Shown here one piece after another: positions 6,682 through 15,289 of a DNA stretch of 31,882 nt (position 1 is the stretch's first letter; each line of letters starts with the position of its first letter). The notes beneath the pieces are model-generated. The model worked only from the letters and a program-made list of their open reading frames with translations. It was not told the origin of the DNA and searched no databases. Source of the stretch: Thiobacillus sp. UBA3361 (GTDB taxonomy: Bacteria; Pseudomonadota; Gammaproteobacteria; Burkholderiales; Thiobacillaceae). The translations under genes were made by a program, and so were the position numbers. The DNA is taken from contig DEQR01000016.1 of NCBI GenBank assembly GCA_002360535.1, positions 1-31,882 on the forward strand, read 5' to 3'.

Positions 6682-8619
6682 GTGCCGTACCGGTCGATAC
6701 TCAACTATTTGCTGCTGTTCGTCTTGTTCTGCGCCGTGCCGGCGCACGCCACGCCCGGACGGGACTTCCTGGATGCGCGCGAGGCCTATCAACAGGGCCG
6801 CATGGACCGCTTCGAACGCCATGCGCGCCGCTTGCCCGCCGACTACCTCTTGCAGCCCTATATCCAGTACTGGCGGCTGAAGTCGGGGGCGGGCAACGGC
6901 AAGGAGGGCCGCCAGGACGCGCGCATGGCCTTCATCGAGGCCTATGCCGACACCCCCTTGTCCGACGTGCTGCGCCAGCAACTGGCGCTTGACGCCGGAC
7001 GGGCGGAGGACTGGCCCGGCCTGCTCGCCCGGCTGAAGGAGATCGACAAGCCCGACGTGGAGCTTCGCTGCCTGGGCTATCGGGCGCGCATGAACACGGG
7101 CGATACGCGCGCCGCCGCCGAATTCGCCGGCCAGTACGCCACTTCCCGCGATCTGCCCAGCGCCTGCGAGAACCTCTACGAACAGCTGTTCGCCCAGCAG
7201 CTGCTGGATGCGGATGCCCGCTACGCGCGCATGCGCCATGCCCTGGAAGCCAGCAACCTGCGCCTGGCACGCGAGATCAACGGCCGTCTGTCTCCGGAGT
7301 TGCGCTTCCCGGAACGCATGCTCGACAAGGCCGACAAGTCCCCGGAAGACCTGGTGGTCCAGTCGGGCGGCAACCGGGCCGAGCGGGAGGTCATCCTCTA
7401 CGCCTTGTCCCGGCTGGCTCGCCAGGACCCGGATGCGGCCGCGATGCTGTGGGTCTCCGAGGCCGCCGCGGGGCATGACGAAGCCACGCGCAAGTACGGT
7501 TGGGGGCAGATCGCCGCCCGTGCCGCCGCCCAGCACCACCCGGACAGCCTGGAGTGGTACGCGCGGGCCGGCGACGAGCTGAGCGAGAACCAGGCGGTCT
7601 GGATGGCGCGGGCCGCGCTGCGCGCCGGACACTGGCCGGAGGTGTACAAGGCCATCACCGCCCTGCCCGACGACACCGAAAACGAGGCGGTCTGGCGCTA
7701 CTGGAAGGCCCGTGCGCTGCGTGCCCTGAACGTCGGCCATGTGGCCAACCAGCTGTTCGCCCGCCTGTCCCGAGAGCCCCATTACTACGGCTTGCTGGCC
7801 GAGGAGGAACTGCCCGTGCGCCTGGAGCGGCAGAGCGTCGATCAGCCGGTGTCCGACGCCGACGTGGAGGCGGTGCGCGCCCTGCCTGGCATGGCACGCG
7901 CCCTGGAACTGCGCCGGCTGGAGTTGATGGCGGATGCGGTGGCGGAGTGGAAATGGACCCTGCGTGGCGCCAACGACGCGCGCCTGCTGGCGGCGGCCGA
8001 GTTGGCACGCCGTGAAGGCTGGTATGACCGGGCCATCAACACCGCCGAAATGACCCGCGAGGTGCACAACTTCGACCTGCGCTACCTGACTCCGTACCGC
8101 GACCTGGCGCGGACGCACGCTGCCGAGAACGGGTTGGACGAGGCCTGGGTCTATGGGCTGATCCGCCAGGAATCGCGTTTTGTGGACAGCGCACGCTCTT
8201 CCGCCGGAGCCCGCGGCCTGATGCAGGTCATGCCCGCCACGGCGCGCTGGATCGCCCGGCAGATGGGGTTGCGTGGGAACGCCCACCAGGACATGCACCA
8301 GCCGGACACCAACATCCGCTTCGGCACGTATTACATGAAGCGCACCCTGGACAGCCTGCAAGGCTCGCCGGTGCTAGCCACGGCCGGCTACAACGCGGGG
8401 CCCGGCCGGGCGCGCAGGTGGCAGGCGGACAGCGCCCTGGAGGCGGCCGTCTATATCGAGTCCATCCCCTTCACCGAGACGCGGGAGTATGTGAAGAAGG
8501 TGATGGCCAACGCCCTGTACTACAGCCAGCGCCTGGGCCTGAAGCAGGTGGCCCTGAAGGACCGCCTGGGCATCGTGCCGCCGCGCCCCGGTTCGCTGGA
8601 CAGCGGCAGCGGCGGCTAG
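6682..8619 (+). CDS. slt: Soluble lytic murein transglycosylase (Slt70 type)
   Basis: Periplasmic enzyme that cleaves the MurNAc-GlcNAc bond of peptidoglycan with formation of 1,6-anhydroMurNAc. The 645-residue product is the usual Slt70 size. It has a signal peptide (LLLFVLFCAVPAHA, about 9-22), a long alpha-helical superhelix (about 30-460) and a C-terminal goose-lysozyme-like SLT domain from about 480. The catalytic Glu497 lies in GLIRQESRF, followed by SAGARGLMQVMPATA and the substrate-groove motif ATAGYNAGPGRARRW. The start is a GTG, chosen because the signal peptide begins there. The gene order transglycosylase - NDUFA9-like protein - cca is familiar from betaproteobacteria. Confidence 0.95.
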   Translation: MPYRSILNYLLLFVLFCAVPAHATPGRDFLDAREAYQQGRMDRFERHARRLPADYLLQPYIQYWRLKSGAGNGKEGRQDARMAFIEAYADTPLSDVLRQQLALDAGRAEDWPGLLARLKEIDKPDVELRCLGYRARMNTGDTRAAAEFAGQYATSRDLPSACENLYEQLFAQQLLDADARYARMRHALEASNLRLAREINGRLSPELRFPERMLDKADKSPEDLVVQSGGNRAEREVILYALSRLARQDPDAAAMLWVSEAAAGHDEATRKYGWGQIAARAAAQHHPDSLEWYARAGDELSENQAVWMARAALRAGHWPEVYKAITALPDDTENEAVWRYWKARALRALNVGHVANQLFARLSREPHYYGLLAEEELPVRLERQSVDQPVSDADVEAVRALPGMARALELRRLELMADAVAEWKWTLRGANDARLLAAAELARREGWYDRAINTAEMTREVHNFDLRYLTPYRDLARTHAAENGLDEAWVYGLIRQESRFVDSARSSAGARGLMQVMPATARWIARQMGLRGNAHQDMHQPDTNIRFGTYYMKRTLDSLQGSPVLATAGYNAGPGRARRWQADSALEAAVYIESIPFTETREYVKKVMANALYYSQRLGLKQVALKDRLGIVPPRPGSLDSGSGG

Positions 8620-8704
8620 GCGGAAACGCCCGGTCTTCGAATATCGGGGGCGGCCTTCTGACGTAGAATCGTCCCATCCGAACCCACAGTAAGCGCAATC
8701 ATTC

Positions 8705-9649
8705 ATGTACCGGGAATCTGTATGTGTCATCGGCGGCGGTGGTTTCGTCGGCCGGCATCTGATCAGCCGTCTGGCCGCGCAGGGCCGGCAAGTGCGGGTG
8801 GCTTCCCGCCGCCGGGAAGGTGCCAAGCACCTGCTGGTGCTGCCCGGCGTGCGGGTGGACGAGCTGGATGTCCACGACGAAACGGTCCTGACGGATTGGG
8901 CCGCGGGCGCCGACGCGGTGGTCAACCTGGCGGGCATCCTGCACGGCACCCCGCAGGTGTTCGAGAAGGTCCACGTGGAGCTGCCCGCCAAGCTGGTGGC
9001 GGCCTGCCGCCGGCAGGGCGTGGGCCGCCTGCTGCACATGAGTGCGCTGGGGGCCGATCCGGAGGCGCGCAGCGTTTATCAGCAGAGCAAGGGCCGGGGC
9101 GAGGAGCTGGTCCGCGAGGCGGGTCTGAACGACTTGGCTACGACCATTTTCCGACCCTCGGTGATCTTCGGCCCCGGCGACAGTTTCCTCAACCTGTTCG
9201 CCGGCCTCCTCAAACTGGCGCCGGTGGTGCCGCTGGCGGGTGCGTCGGCCCACTTTCAGCCGGTTTTCGTGGGCGACGTGGCACGCGCCTTCGCCGATTC
9301 GCTCGACGACCCCGGCTGCTTCGGCCAGACCTATAACCTGTGCGGCCCGAGGGTCTATACCCTGGCGCAGCTGGTGCGTATGGCCGGGCGGGCGGTGGGC
9401 CGCGCGCCCGGCGTCATCCCGCTCAACGAAACCCTGTCCTTCTGGTTCGCCGCCGCCATGGAGCTGAAGCCCGGCCGGAAGATCATGACGCGCGACAACC
9501 ACTATTCCATGCTTACCGACAACTTCTGTCCGGACGGCTTCCCTGCGCGGTTCGGCAGCGCGACCGGCCTGGAATCGGTCATCGGCTACCTGAACGAGGA
9601 GAACCCTCGCACCGGCTACGACCTGTTCCGCCGCCGCGCCCGGCGCTGA
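8705..9649 (+). CDS. NDUFA9-like NAD(P)-binding SDR/epimerase family protein
   Basis: A 314-residue atypical short-chain dehydrogenase/epimerase with a Rossmann nucleotide-binding glycine motif near the N-terminus (CVIGGGGFVGRHL, about 7-19) and an active-site-like region SVYQQSKGRGEELV (about 119-132) that keeps Tyr and Lys. The pattern, including VVNLAGIL, TIFRPSVIFGPGDSFLN and HFQPVFVGDVARAF, is that of bacterial relatives of the mitochondrial complex I subunit NDUFA9, often annotated as complex I NDUFA9-subunit-family proteins. In bacteria they are not known to be complex I subunits, and the substrate is unknown; a role in quinone or lipid metabolism is possible. A -10-like TAGAAT lies at 8664-8669. 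It is 12 bp before cca. Confidence 0.88.
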   Translation: MYRESVCVIGGGGFVGRHLISRLAAQGRQVRVASRRREGAKHLLVLPGVRVDELDVHDETVLTDWAAGADAVVNLAGILHGTPQVFEKVHVELPAKLVAACRRQGVGRLLHMSALGADPEARSVYQQSKGRGEELVREAGLNDLATTIFRPSVIFGPGDSFLNLFAGLLKLAPVVPLAGASAHFQPVFVGDVARAFADSLDDPGCFGQTYNLCGPRVYTLAQLVRMAGRAVGRAPGVIPLNETLSFWFAAAMELKPGRKIMTRDNHYSMLTDNFCPDGFPARFGSATGLESVIGYLNEENPRTGYDLFRRRARR

Positions 9650-9661
9650 CGCCGGCCGCGC

Positions 9662-10912
9662 ATGGCCCAGGAACCGGTCTTCCCGCCCCACATCCGGGTC
9701 TATACGGTGGGTGGCGCGGTGCGCGACCGCCTGCTGGGTTTGCCGGTGCAGGACCGGGACCACGTGGTGGTGGGGGCGACGCCAGAAGACCTGACGCGCT
9801 TGGGGTTTAGGCCGGTGGGCAAGGATTTCCCGGTCTTCCTGCACCCCGTCAGCAACGAGGAATATGCCCTGGCCCGCACCGAGCGCAAGACCGCGCGCGG
9901 CTACAAGGGCTTCCAGGTGTATGCCGCGCCGGACGTGACCCTGGAGGCGGACCTGCGGCGCCGCGACCTGACCGTCAATGCCATGGCGGAGGATGCCCAG
10001 GGCCGGCTGATCGACCCTTACGGCGGCCTCTCCGACCTGCATGCTCGAATGCTGCGCCATGTCTCCGAGGCCTTCGCCGAGGACCCGGTGCGCATCCTGC
10101 GGGTGGCCCGGTTCGCCGCCCGCTTCCCGGAGTTCGACGTGGCCGCCGAGACACTGGCCCTGATGTCCGGCATGGTGGCCGACGGCGAGGTGGATGCCCT
10201 GGTGCCCGAGCGGGTCTGGCAGGAACTGTCGCGGGGCCTCATGGAGCGGCGCCCGTCGCGCATGCTGGCGGTGCTGCGCGCCTGCGGCGCCCTGGCCCGT
10301 GCCCTGCCGGAGGTGGAGGCCTTGTACGGCGTGCCCCAGGACCCGGCCAGCCACCCGGAGTCGGACGCGGGGGTGCATCTGGGCAGGGTCCTGGACTGGA
10401 CCGCAGAACAGGGCTGGGAACTGCCGGTGCGATTCGCCGCGCTGGCCCACGATCTGGGCAAGGGGGTCACGCCACGTTCCGACTGGCCGCGTCACGATGG
10501 CCATGAGGAACGAGGGGTGGCGGTCCTGAAGAGTCTGGCCGGGCGCCTGCGCGTACCCAACGAGTGCCGGGAGCTGGCCCAGGCCGTCACCCGCTGGCAC
10601 GGCCTGGCGCATCGGGCGGAGCAGCTCGACGAAGCGGGTCTTCTGGAACTGCTGGAGCATGTGGATGCCTTCCGGCGTCCCGAGCGTTTCCGCCAGTTCC
10701 TGCGCGCCTGCGCGGCCGATTTCCATGGGCGGCCGGGTTGGGAGACACGTGAGTATGCACCGGCGGCACGCTTGCAGGTGGCGCTGGCTGCGGCCTTGCG
10801 GGTGGATGCCGCGGACATCGCCATGCGCAGTGAGCCGGCGGGCATCGGCGACGCCGTCAGGGTGGCCCGCCGCGCCGCGATCCGCCGTGCGGTCGTGGAG
10901 GGGGAGGGATGA
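9662..10912 (+). CDS. cca: Multifunctional CCA-adding tRNA nucleotidyltransferase with HD domain
   Basis: Adds or repairs the 3' CCA of tRNAs without a nucleic acid template; members of this type also carry a metal-dependent HD phosphohydrolase domain. The 416-residue product matches E. coli Cca (412). The head has the GGAVRD motif (about 17-22), the catalytic Asp31 and Asp33 in QDRDHVVVG, and EEYALARTERK; the neck has RRDLTVNAMA and EDPVRILRVARFAARF; the HD domain has LAHDLGKG with His263/Asp264. It closely follows the NDUFA9-like gene in one operon. A 6-bp GC hairpin at 10951-10966 lies downstream. Confidence 0.96.
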   Translation: MAQEPVFPPHIRVYTVGGAVRDRLLGLPVQDRDHVVVGATPEDLTRLGFRPVGKDFPVFLHPVSNEEYALARTERKTARGYKGFQVYAAPDVTLEADLRRRDLTVNAMAEDAQGRLIDPYGGLSDLHARMLRHVSEAFAEDPVRILRVARFAARFPEFDVAAETLALMSGMVADGEVDALVPERVWQELSRGLMERRPSRMLAVLRACGALARALPEVEALYGVPQDPASHPESDAGVHLGRVLDWTAEQGWELPVRFAALAHDLGKGVTPRSDWPRHDGHEERGVAVLKSLAGRLRVPNECRELAQAVTRWHGLAHRAEQLDEAGLLELLEHVDAFRRPERFRQFLRACAADFHGRPGWETREYAPAARLQVALAAALRVDAADIAMRSEPAGIGDAVRVARRAAIRRAVVEGEG

Positions 10913-11025
10913 GTCGGGGCTTTCGCGGCATGGGCAACGAAGCATTTCCCGCGGGCCGGCGCCCGCTCGGCAAGCCTCTTATCTGCTTGTCGGTGCGGTA
11001 GGTTCTGCCAATCGGAGGATCGGTC

Positions 11026-11688
11026 ATGCATCAGGAACGAGACCCGCGGGTTACTGAGCAGTTTCCCGCCCTGGCCGCGCTGCCCGCCGCACTGGCGGCG
11101 GAGGTGGACCGTCAGGCCGTGCCGGTGTGCTTCGGTGCCGGCCAGGTGCTGTTCGATGTGGGCCAGGCGTGTCAAGCCCTGCCCCTGGTCCTGGCGGGGA
11201 CGATCAGGGTGGTCAAGCGCGCCGGTTCGGGGCGGGAGATCCGTCTCTACCAGGTGACGCCCGGAGAAATCTGCATCATCACCCTGAGCTGCCTGCTCGG
11301 TGCTCAGGAATACGCGGCCACCGGCATCGCCGATTCGGACGTGAGCGGCCTGGCCTTGCCACGGCCCCTGTTCATGACTTTGCTGGAAGGTCATGCCCCG
11401 TTCAGGCAGCGGGTGTTTTACCTGTTCGCCGAGCGGCTGGCCGGGTTGATGCAGCTGGTGGAGGAGGTGGCGTTCCGCAAGCTGGACCAGCGCTTGGCCG
11501 GCTGGCTGGCTGCCCAGGGGCCGCTGGTGCAGCGTTCCCACCAGGCCATCGCCGATGATCTGGGCAGCGTGCGGGAGATCGTCTCGCGCCTGCTCCGGCA
11601 ATTCGAGGAACAGGGCTGGGTGCGTCTGGGCCGGGAGCGCGTGGAGGTGCTGGATGCCGGCGCACTGGAGCGCCTGGCCGGGGGCTGA
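11026..11688 (+). CDS. Crp/Fnr-family transcriptional regulator
   Basis: A 220-residue regulator with an N-terminal cyclic-nucleotide-binding-type beta-roll (about 20-125), a dimerisation helix (about 126-155) and a C-terminal winged helix-turn-helix (about 165-205: RSHQAIADDLGSVREIVSRLLRQFEEQGWVRL). It lacks the N-terminal cysteine cluster of oxygen-sensing FNR. Cysteines lie at about 35, 49, 83 and 89, the last two in EICIITLSCLLG, a signature of a distinct Crp/Fnr subgroup; redox sensing through them is conceivable but unproven. Start: ATG preceded by GGAGG at about 7 bases. The gene is convergent with the PAS-LuxR regulator gene, only 12 bp separating them, and a DUF2892 gene follows further on. 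Confidence 0.9.
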   Translation: MHQERDPRVTEQFPALAALPAALAAEVDRQAVPVCFGAGQVLFDVGQACQALPLVLAGTIRVVKRAGSGREIRLYQVTPGEICIITLSCLLGAQEYAATGIADSDVSGLALPRPLFMTLLEGHAPFRQRVFYLFAERLAGLMQLVEEVAFRKLDQRLAGWLAAQGPLVQRSHQAIADDLGSVREIVSRLLRQFEEQGWVRLGRERVEVLDAGALERLAGG

Positions 11689-11700
11689 GTCGTGACCGGT

Positions 11701-12414
11701 TCAGCTGTCCGGGGTGATCATGCCCACCCTGATGGCGAAGCGGGTCAGGCCCGCCACGTCATGGATGTTGAGACGCTGCATGAGTTGGGCACGATGGCTT
11801 TCCACGGTCTTGACGCTGACGTGCAGTTGGGCGCCGATCTCCCGCGTGGCATAGCCGCGGGCGATGAGCTGAAGGATTTCACGCTGCCGGGGGGTCAGCC
11901 GGTTGTCCGATGAGTAACCGGCCGGGCTGTCGTCGGTGCGCACGAAATCCTCGATGACGGAGACCGCCTGCTTCAGGTTGCCCAGTACGTCCCGGTGCTT
12001 CTCCGTGGCCTGGTTCAGGGCATCCAGCGCCTGTTTTTGCGAGGTCACGTCCCAGCAGCAGCCGATCAGGCCGATGGGCCTGCCCGCCACGTCGCGGAAC
12101 GGCTTGCCGTGTTTCATGTACCAGCGGTAACGTCCGTCCCGCCGGCGCAGCCGGCAGTCCAGGGTAAAGGGCGTCTGCGTCCGGATAGCCTGGGAGACGT
12201 GTTCCGGCCAGGCGTTGACGTCATCCGGGTGCAGAGAGGCCAACCAGCCATCCCCCAGGCATGTCTGCAAATCCATGCCTGTGAAATCACGATAGGCCTG
12301 ATTGGTGTAACGACATTTTCCGTCCAGGTCGGCCACCCAGACCATTGCCGGTACCCAGTCCAGCGCCTGCATAGACGCCGGCTCCAATAATCCAGTATTG
12401 GCTTGCATGTCCAT
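11701..12414 (-). CDS. PAS domain - LuxR-type DNA-binding regulator
   Basis: A 237-residue soluble regulator. The N-terminal PAS domain (about 15-125) has MVWVADLDGKCRYTNQAYRDFTG and the PAC segment RRDGRYRWYMKHGKPFRD ... WDVTSQKQALD. A short coiled linker (about 125-155) leads to a LuxR/FixJ helix-turn-helix (about 172-230) with LTPRQREILQLIARGYATREIG and VSVKTVESHRAQLMQRL. There is no receiver domain, so it probably responds directly to a ligand or cofactor bound by the PAS domain, or to membrane/redox state. Cysteines 119 and 120 lie in the PAS core. Start: ATG at 12414 with GAGGAG about 7 bases upstream; another ATG two codons in is possible. It is convergent with the Crp/Fnr gene and divergent from the DUF2892 gene. 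Confidence 0.9.
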   Translation of the reverse strand: MDMQANTGLLEPASMQALDWVPAMVWVADLDGKCRYTNQAYRDFTGMDLQTCLGDGWLASLHPDDVNAWPEHVSQAIRTQTPFTLDCRLRRRDGRYRWYMKHGKPFRDVAGRPIGLIGCCWDVTSQKQALDALNQATEKHRDVLGNLKQAVSVIEDFVRTDDSPAGYSSDNRLTPRQREILQLIARGYATREIGAQLHVSVKTVESHRAQLMQRLNIHDVAGLTRFAIRVGMITPDS

Positions 12415-12676
12415 CCTCTCTCCTCACTTTCCGCGATCTGGTGAGCCGGTTTGGGGCTCTTATTGGTGAGAACTCGTACAGCCCCATAGGGTATTCAGTC
12501 ATTGGTCTCCGATGAATCCGGCCAATTACTGAAGCCGTTGCCTAATGGACAGTCAGATGACTGAACTATCCACGATCGCTTTTTCTGTTATGTAACTTTA
12601 GTCACTGTAAAGAGAATTACTAAGATTTATTCTTGCCTTACCGTGATATACGGGAACGGAGAGAAGGAGAGATGTC
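12415..12676. promoter_or_regulatory. AT-rich divergent regulatory region
   Basis: This 262-bp region between the PAS-LuxR and DUF2892 genes is clearly richer in A and T than its surroundings. It holds a perfect palindrome at 12550-12563 (CAGTCA-GA-TGACTG), further CAGTCA or AGTCA half-sites near 12496 and 12600, and the element TTTA-N7-TAAA around 12597-12611. It probably contains both promoters. I could not assign the sites to a specific regulator; the Crp/Fnr or PAS-LuxR protein alongside is the natural candidate. Confidence 0.5.
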
Positions 12677-12865
12677 ATGAACAGCAATGTCGGTGGAGTG
12701 GATCGTGTGGTGCGCATCGCCGCGGGCGTGGCCCTGGTGGCCTGGGCGGCCTTGGGCGGCCCGGCCTGGGCCTGGATCGGCGTGGTGCCGTTGGCTACCG
12801 GCCTGATTGGCTGGTGCCCGGCCTATCTGCCACTGGGCATGAGCACCTGCAAGACCAAGCAGTAG
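12677..12865 (+). CDS. DUF2892 (YgaP-type) inner membrane protein
   Basis: A 62-residue membrane protein of the DUF2892 family, the transmembrane part found alone or fused to rhodanese in YgaP. It opens with the family pattern NVGGVDRVVRIAAGVALVAW and has two predicted membrane helices (about 12-30 and 32-48), then WCPAYLPLGMSTC, in which the two cysteines (about 47 and 58) are conserved in the family. A good ribosome binding site (GAGAAGGAGAG) precedes the ATG. Function is unknown; YgaP relatives are linked with sulfur or redox handling, and association with a Crp/Fnr regulator is a recurring arrangement. Confidence 0.85.
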   Translation: MNSNVGGVDRVVRIAAGVALVAWAALGGPAWAWIGVVPLATGLIGWCPAYLPLGMSTCKTKQ

Positions 12866-12880
12866 CGGCCGGAAGAAACC

Positions 12881-12940
12881 GACGCCCCTCCAGGATGGGC
12901 GTCAGGCAAGCAGGGCGGGTGGCCGGATGGCGGCCCGCCC
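12881..12940 (+). terminator. Two GC hairpins after the DUF2892 gene
   Basis: GACGCCC/GGGCGTC (12881-12887 with 12897-12903) and GGGCGGG/CCCGCCC (12913-12919 with 12934-12940) are perfect 7-bp stems in the short gap between the convergent DUF2892 and ilvA genes. Neither has a strong T-tract; a bidirectional terminator role is inferred from position. Confidence 0.4.
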
Positions 12941-12976
12941 GCCGTTTATCTGAGTGGGGCCGGCGGTGATTCCAGT

Positions 12977-14485
12977 TCAGGCAAGAAACAGCTTGTAGGC
13001 CGGGTTGCGCGACTCGTTCCAGTAGCGGTATCCCAGCCCGTCCAGGAAGCGCTGGAAGTCTTTCTTTTCCTTGTCCGGCACCTGCATGCCCACCAGCACC
13101 CGCCCGTAGTCCGCACCATGGTTGCGGTAGTGGAACAGACTGATGTTCCAGTCGTGGGACATGCTGTTGAGGAATTTCATCAGCGCGCCGGGCCGTTCCG
13201 GGAATTCGAAGCGGTAGATCACCTCGTGCTCGGCCTGGGGCGCGCGGCCCCCCACCAGGTGGCGGATGTGCAGCTTGGCCATCTCGTTCTCGGTCAGGTC
13301 CAGCACCGGCAGTTCGTGCTTGTTGAGCGCCCGCACCAGCTTGTCCACTTCGTCCCGGTTGTGTACCTGGATGCCGACGAAGACGTGTGCCACCTTGGGG
13401 TCGGCGTAGCGGTAGTTGAATTCGGTGATGCCGCGGGCGCCGATCAATGAGCAGAAGGTCTTGAAGCTGCCCGGCTTCTCCGGGATGGCCACCGCCAGCA
13501 CCGCCTCGCGCCGCTCGCCCACCTCGGCGCGCTCGGCAACGAAACGCAGGCGGTCGAAGTTCATGTTGGCGCCGCTGGCGATGGCTACCAGATGCTTGTC
13601 CCTGGCCTTCTCCCGTGCCGCCCAGAACTTCAGCCCGGCCACGCCCAGGGCGCCGGCCGGCTCCAGGATGGTACGGGTGTCCTCGAACACGTCCTTGATC
13701 GCCGCGCAGATGGCGTCGTTATCGACGCGGATCACCTCATCGACATACTGCTGGCAGAGGCGGAAGGTTTCCTCGCCCACCTGCTTCACCGCCACGCCGT
13801 CGGCGAAGATGCCCACCTGGGGCAGCACGATGCGTTCCTTCTTGCACAGGGAGCGGGCCATGGCGTCGGCGTCCTCCGGCTCGACGCCGATGATCCTGAT
13901 CTCGGGACGCAGGCGCTTGAGATAGACGGCGATGCCGGCGATCAGCCCGCCGCCGCCCACCGGCACGAACACGGCGGTGATGGGTTGGGGCGCCTGGCGC
14001 AGCAGTTCCATGCCGATGGTGCCCTGGCCGGCGATCACCTCCGGATCGTCGTAGGGATGTACGAAGGTCTTTTTCTCCGCCCTAGCGATGCCCTTGGCGT
14101 GGTGATAAGCCTCGTCGTAGGAATCGCCGTGCAATACGACTTGCGCCCCCCGCTTGGCCACGGCATCGACCTTGATGCGCGGGGTGGTAGCGGGCATGAC
14201 GATGGTAGCCTCGCAGTCCAGCCGCTGGGCGGCCAGGGCCACCCCCTGGGCGTGGTTGCCGGCGCTGGCCGCCACCACGCCGCGCTTGAGCTGCGCCCGG
14301 GTCAGACCGGCCATCTTGTTGTAGGCGCCGCGCAGCTTGAAGGAGAACACCGGCTGCATGTCCTCCCGTTTCAGCCAGACGTGGTGGCCGGTGCGGCGGC
14401 TCAGGTTGGGGGCCTGCTCCAGGGGCGACTGGATGGCCACGTCATAGACGCGGGCGAGGAGGATTTTTTCCAGGTAGTCGGTCAT
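12977..14485 (-). CDS. ilvA: Threonine ammonia-lyase, biosynthetic
   Basis: PLP enzyme deaminating threonine to 2-oxobutanoate, the first committed step of isoleucine synthesis. At 502 residues it is the long biosynthetic form (E. coli 514). The PLP lysine is Lys50 in FSFKLRGAYNK; ASAGNHAQGVA and the glycine loop VPVGGGGLIAG bind the cofactor. The C-terminal part from about residue 325 holds two ACT-like regulatory subdomains (FKTFCSLIGARGITEFNYR and the second around FPERPGALMKFLNSM), the site of isoleucine inhibition and valine activation in the family. It is divergent from rpiA across 86 bp and stands apart from other ilv genes here. Confidence 0.97.
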   Translation of the reverse strand: MTDYLEKILLARVYDVAIQSPLEQAPNLSRRTGHHVWLKREDMQPVFSFKLRGAYNKMAGLTRAQLKRGVVAASAGNHAQGVALAAQRLDCEATIVMPATTPRIKVDAVAKRGAQVVLHGDSYDEAYHHAKGIARAEKKTFVHPYDDPEVIAGQGTIGMELLRQAPQPITAVFVPVGGGGLIAGIAVYLKRLRPEIRIIGVEPEDADAMARSLCKKERIVLPQVGIFADGVAVKQVGEETFRLCQQYVDEVIRVDNDAICAAIKDVFEDTRTILEPAGALGVAGLKFWAAREKARDKHLVAIASGANMNFDRLRFVAERAEVGERREAVLAVAIPEKPGSFKTFCSLIGARGITEFNYRYADPKVAHVFVGIQVHNRDEVDKLVRALNKHELPVLDLTENEMAKLHIRHLVGGRAPQAEHEVIYRFEFPERPGALMKFLNSMSHDWNISLFHYRNHGADYGRVLVGMQVPDKEKKDFQRFLDGLGYRYWNESRNPAYKLFLA

Positions 14486-14507
14486 GATTCCCTGTGAACG
14501 GGGTCGT

Positions 14508-14536
14508 TTGATGGGGGAACGAAAGGCCGCTATTCT
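14508..14536 (+). promoter_or_regulatory. Candidate sigma70 promoter of rpiA
   Basis: TTGATG (14508-14513) and TATTCT (14531-14536) are separated by 17 bp and sit about 36 bp before the rpiA start. Each matches four of six consensus bases. Confidence 0.5.
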
Positions 14537-14571
14537 CGGGCCTACCCCATCAACTGCAAAGACAAAACATC

Positions 14572-15231
14572 ATGCTGACCCAGGACGAAATGAAACAAGC
14601 GGTGGCGCGTGCTGCCGTGGAACACGTGCCCGCCGGTATCATCGGCGTGGGCACCGGCTCCACCGCCAACTACTTCATCGACGAGCTGGCCAAGGTGAAG
14701 GGGCGCATCGACGGCGCCGTGGCCTCCAGCGTGGCCACCGCCGAACGGCTGAAGAAGCACGGCATCCGGGTGCTGGACCTCAACGAGGTGGGCGAGATGG
14801 AGGTCTATGTCGATGGCGCCGACGAAATCACCCGCCACATGGCCATGATCAAGGGCGGCGGCGGCGCCCTGACGCGGGAGAAGATCGTCGCCGCCTGCGC
14901 CAAGAAGTTCGTGTGCATCGTCGATCACACCAAGCTGGTGGACGTGCTGGGCAAGTTTCCCCTGCCGGTGGAGGTGATCCCTATGGCCCGTTCCTACGTG
15001 GCCCGGCAACTGGTCAAGCTGGGCGGCAGCCCGGTGCTGCGCCCCGGCTTCACCACCGACAACGGCAACGTCATCCTGGACGTGCAAAATCTCAATATCC
15101 TGGACCCGGTGGCCATGGAGAACCAGATCAACCAGATCGTGGGCGTGGTCACCGTAGGCCTGTTCGCGGCACGCGGTGCCGACGTCTGCCTGATGGGTAC
15201 CCCGGAGGGCGTGCAGACCCTGAGCCGCTGA
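14572..15231 (+). CDS. rpiA: Ribose-5-phosphate isomerase A
   Basis: Interconverts ribose 5-phosphate and ribulose 5-phosphate in the pentose phosphate pathway; soluble. The product has 219 residues, exactly the E. coli RpiA length. The phosphate-binding GTGSTA (27-32), the catalytic region DGADE with Asp81 and Asp84, Lys94 in KGGGGAL and the general base Glu103 in REKI all align with the E. coli numbering. The start MLTQDEMKQAVA is the standard one. It is divergent from ilvA and followed by an unrelated lipoprotein gene 58 bp downstream. Confidence 0.98.
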   Translation: MLTQDEMKQAVARAAVEHVPAGIIGVGTGSTANYFIDELAKVKGRIDGAVASSVATAERLKKHGIRVLDLNEVGEMEVYVDGADEITRHMAMIKGGGGALTREKIVAACAKKFVCIVDHTKLVDVLGKFPLPVEVIPMARSYVARQLVKLGGSPVLRPGFTTDNGNVILDVQNLNILDPVAMENQINQIVGVVTVGLFAARGADVCLMGTPEGVQTLSR

Positions 15232-15289
15232 TCCAAACCGCCCGCCCACCCGCCTAGGGTTCCTCCAGCCGCACCGGGGAGACAACGAC

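Noticed and set aside
6643..8361. 572-codon minus-strand open frame opposite the transglycosylase gene
   Set aside because: Shadow ORF in GC-rich DNA; the + strand carries an evident Slt70 protein.
8699..10945. 748-codon minus-strand open frame opposite the SDR and cca genes
   Set aside because: It is the mirror of two secure + strand genes and shows no motif of its own.
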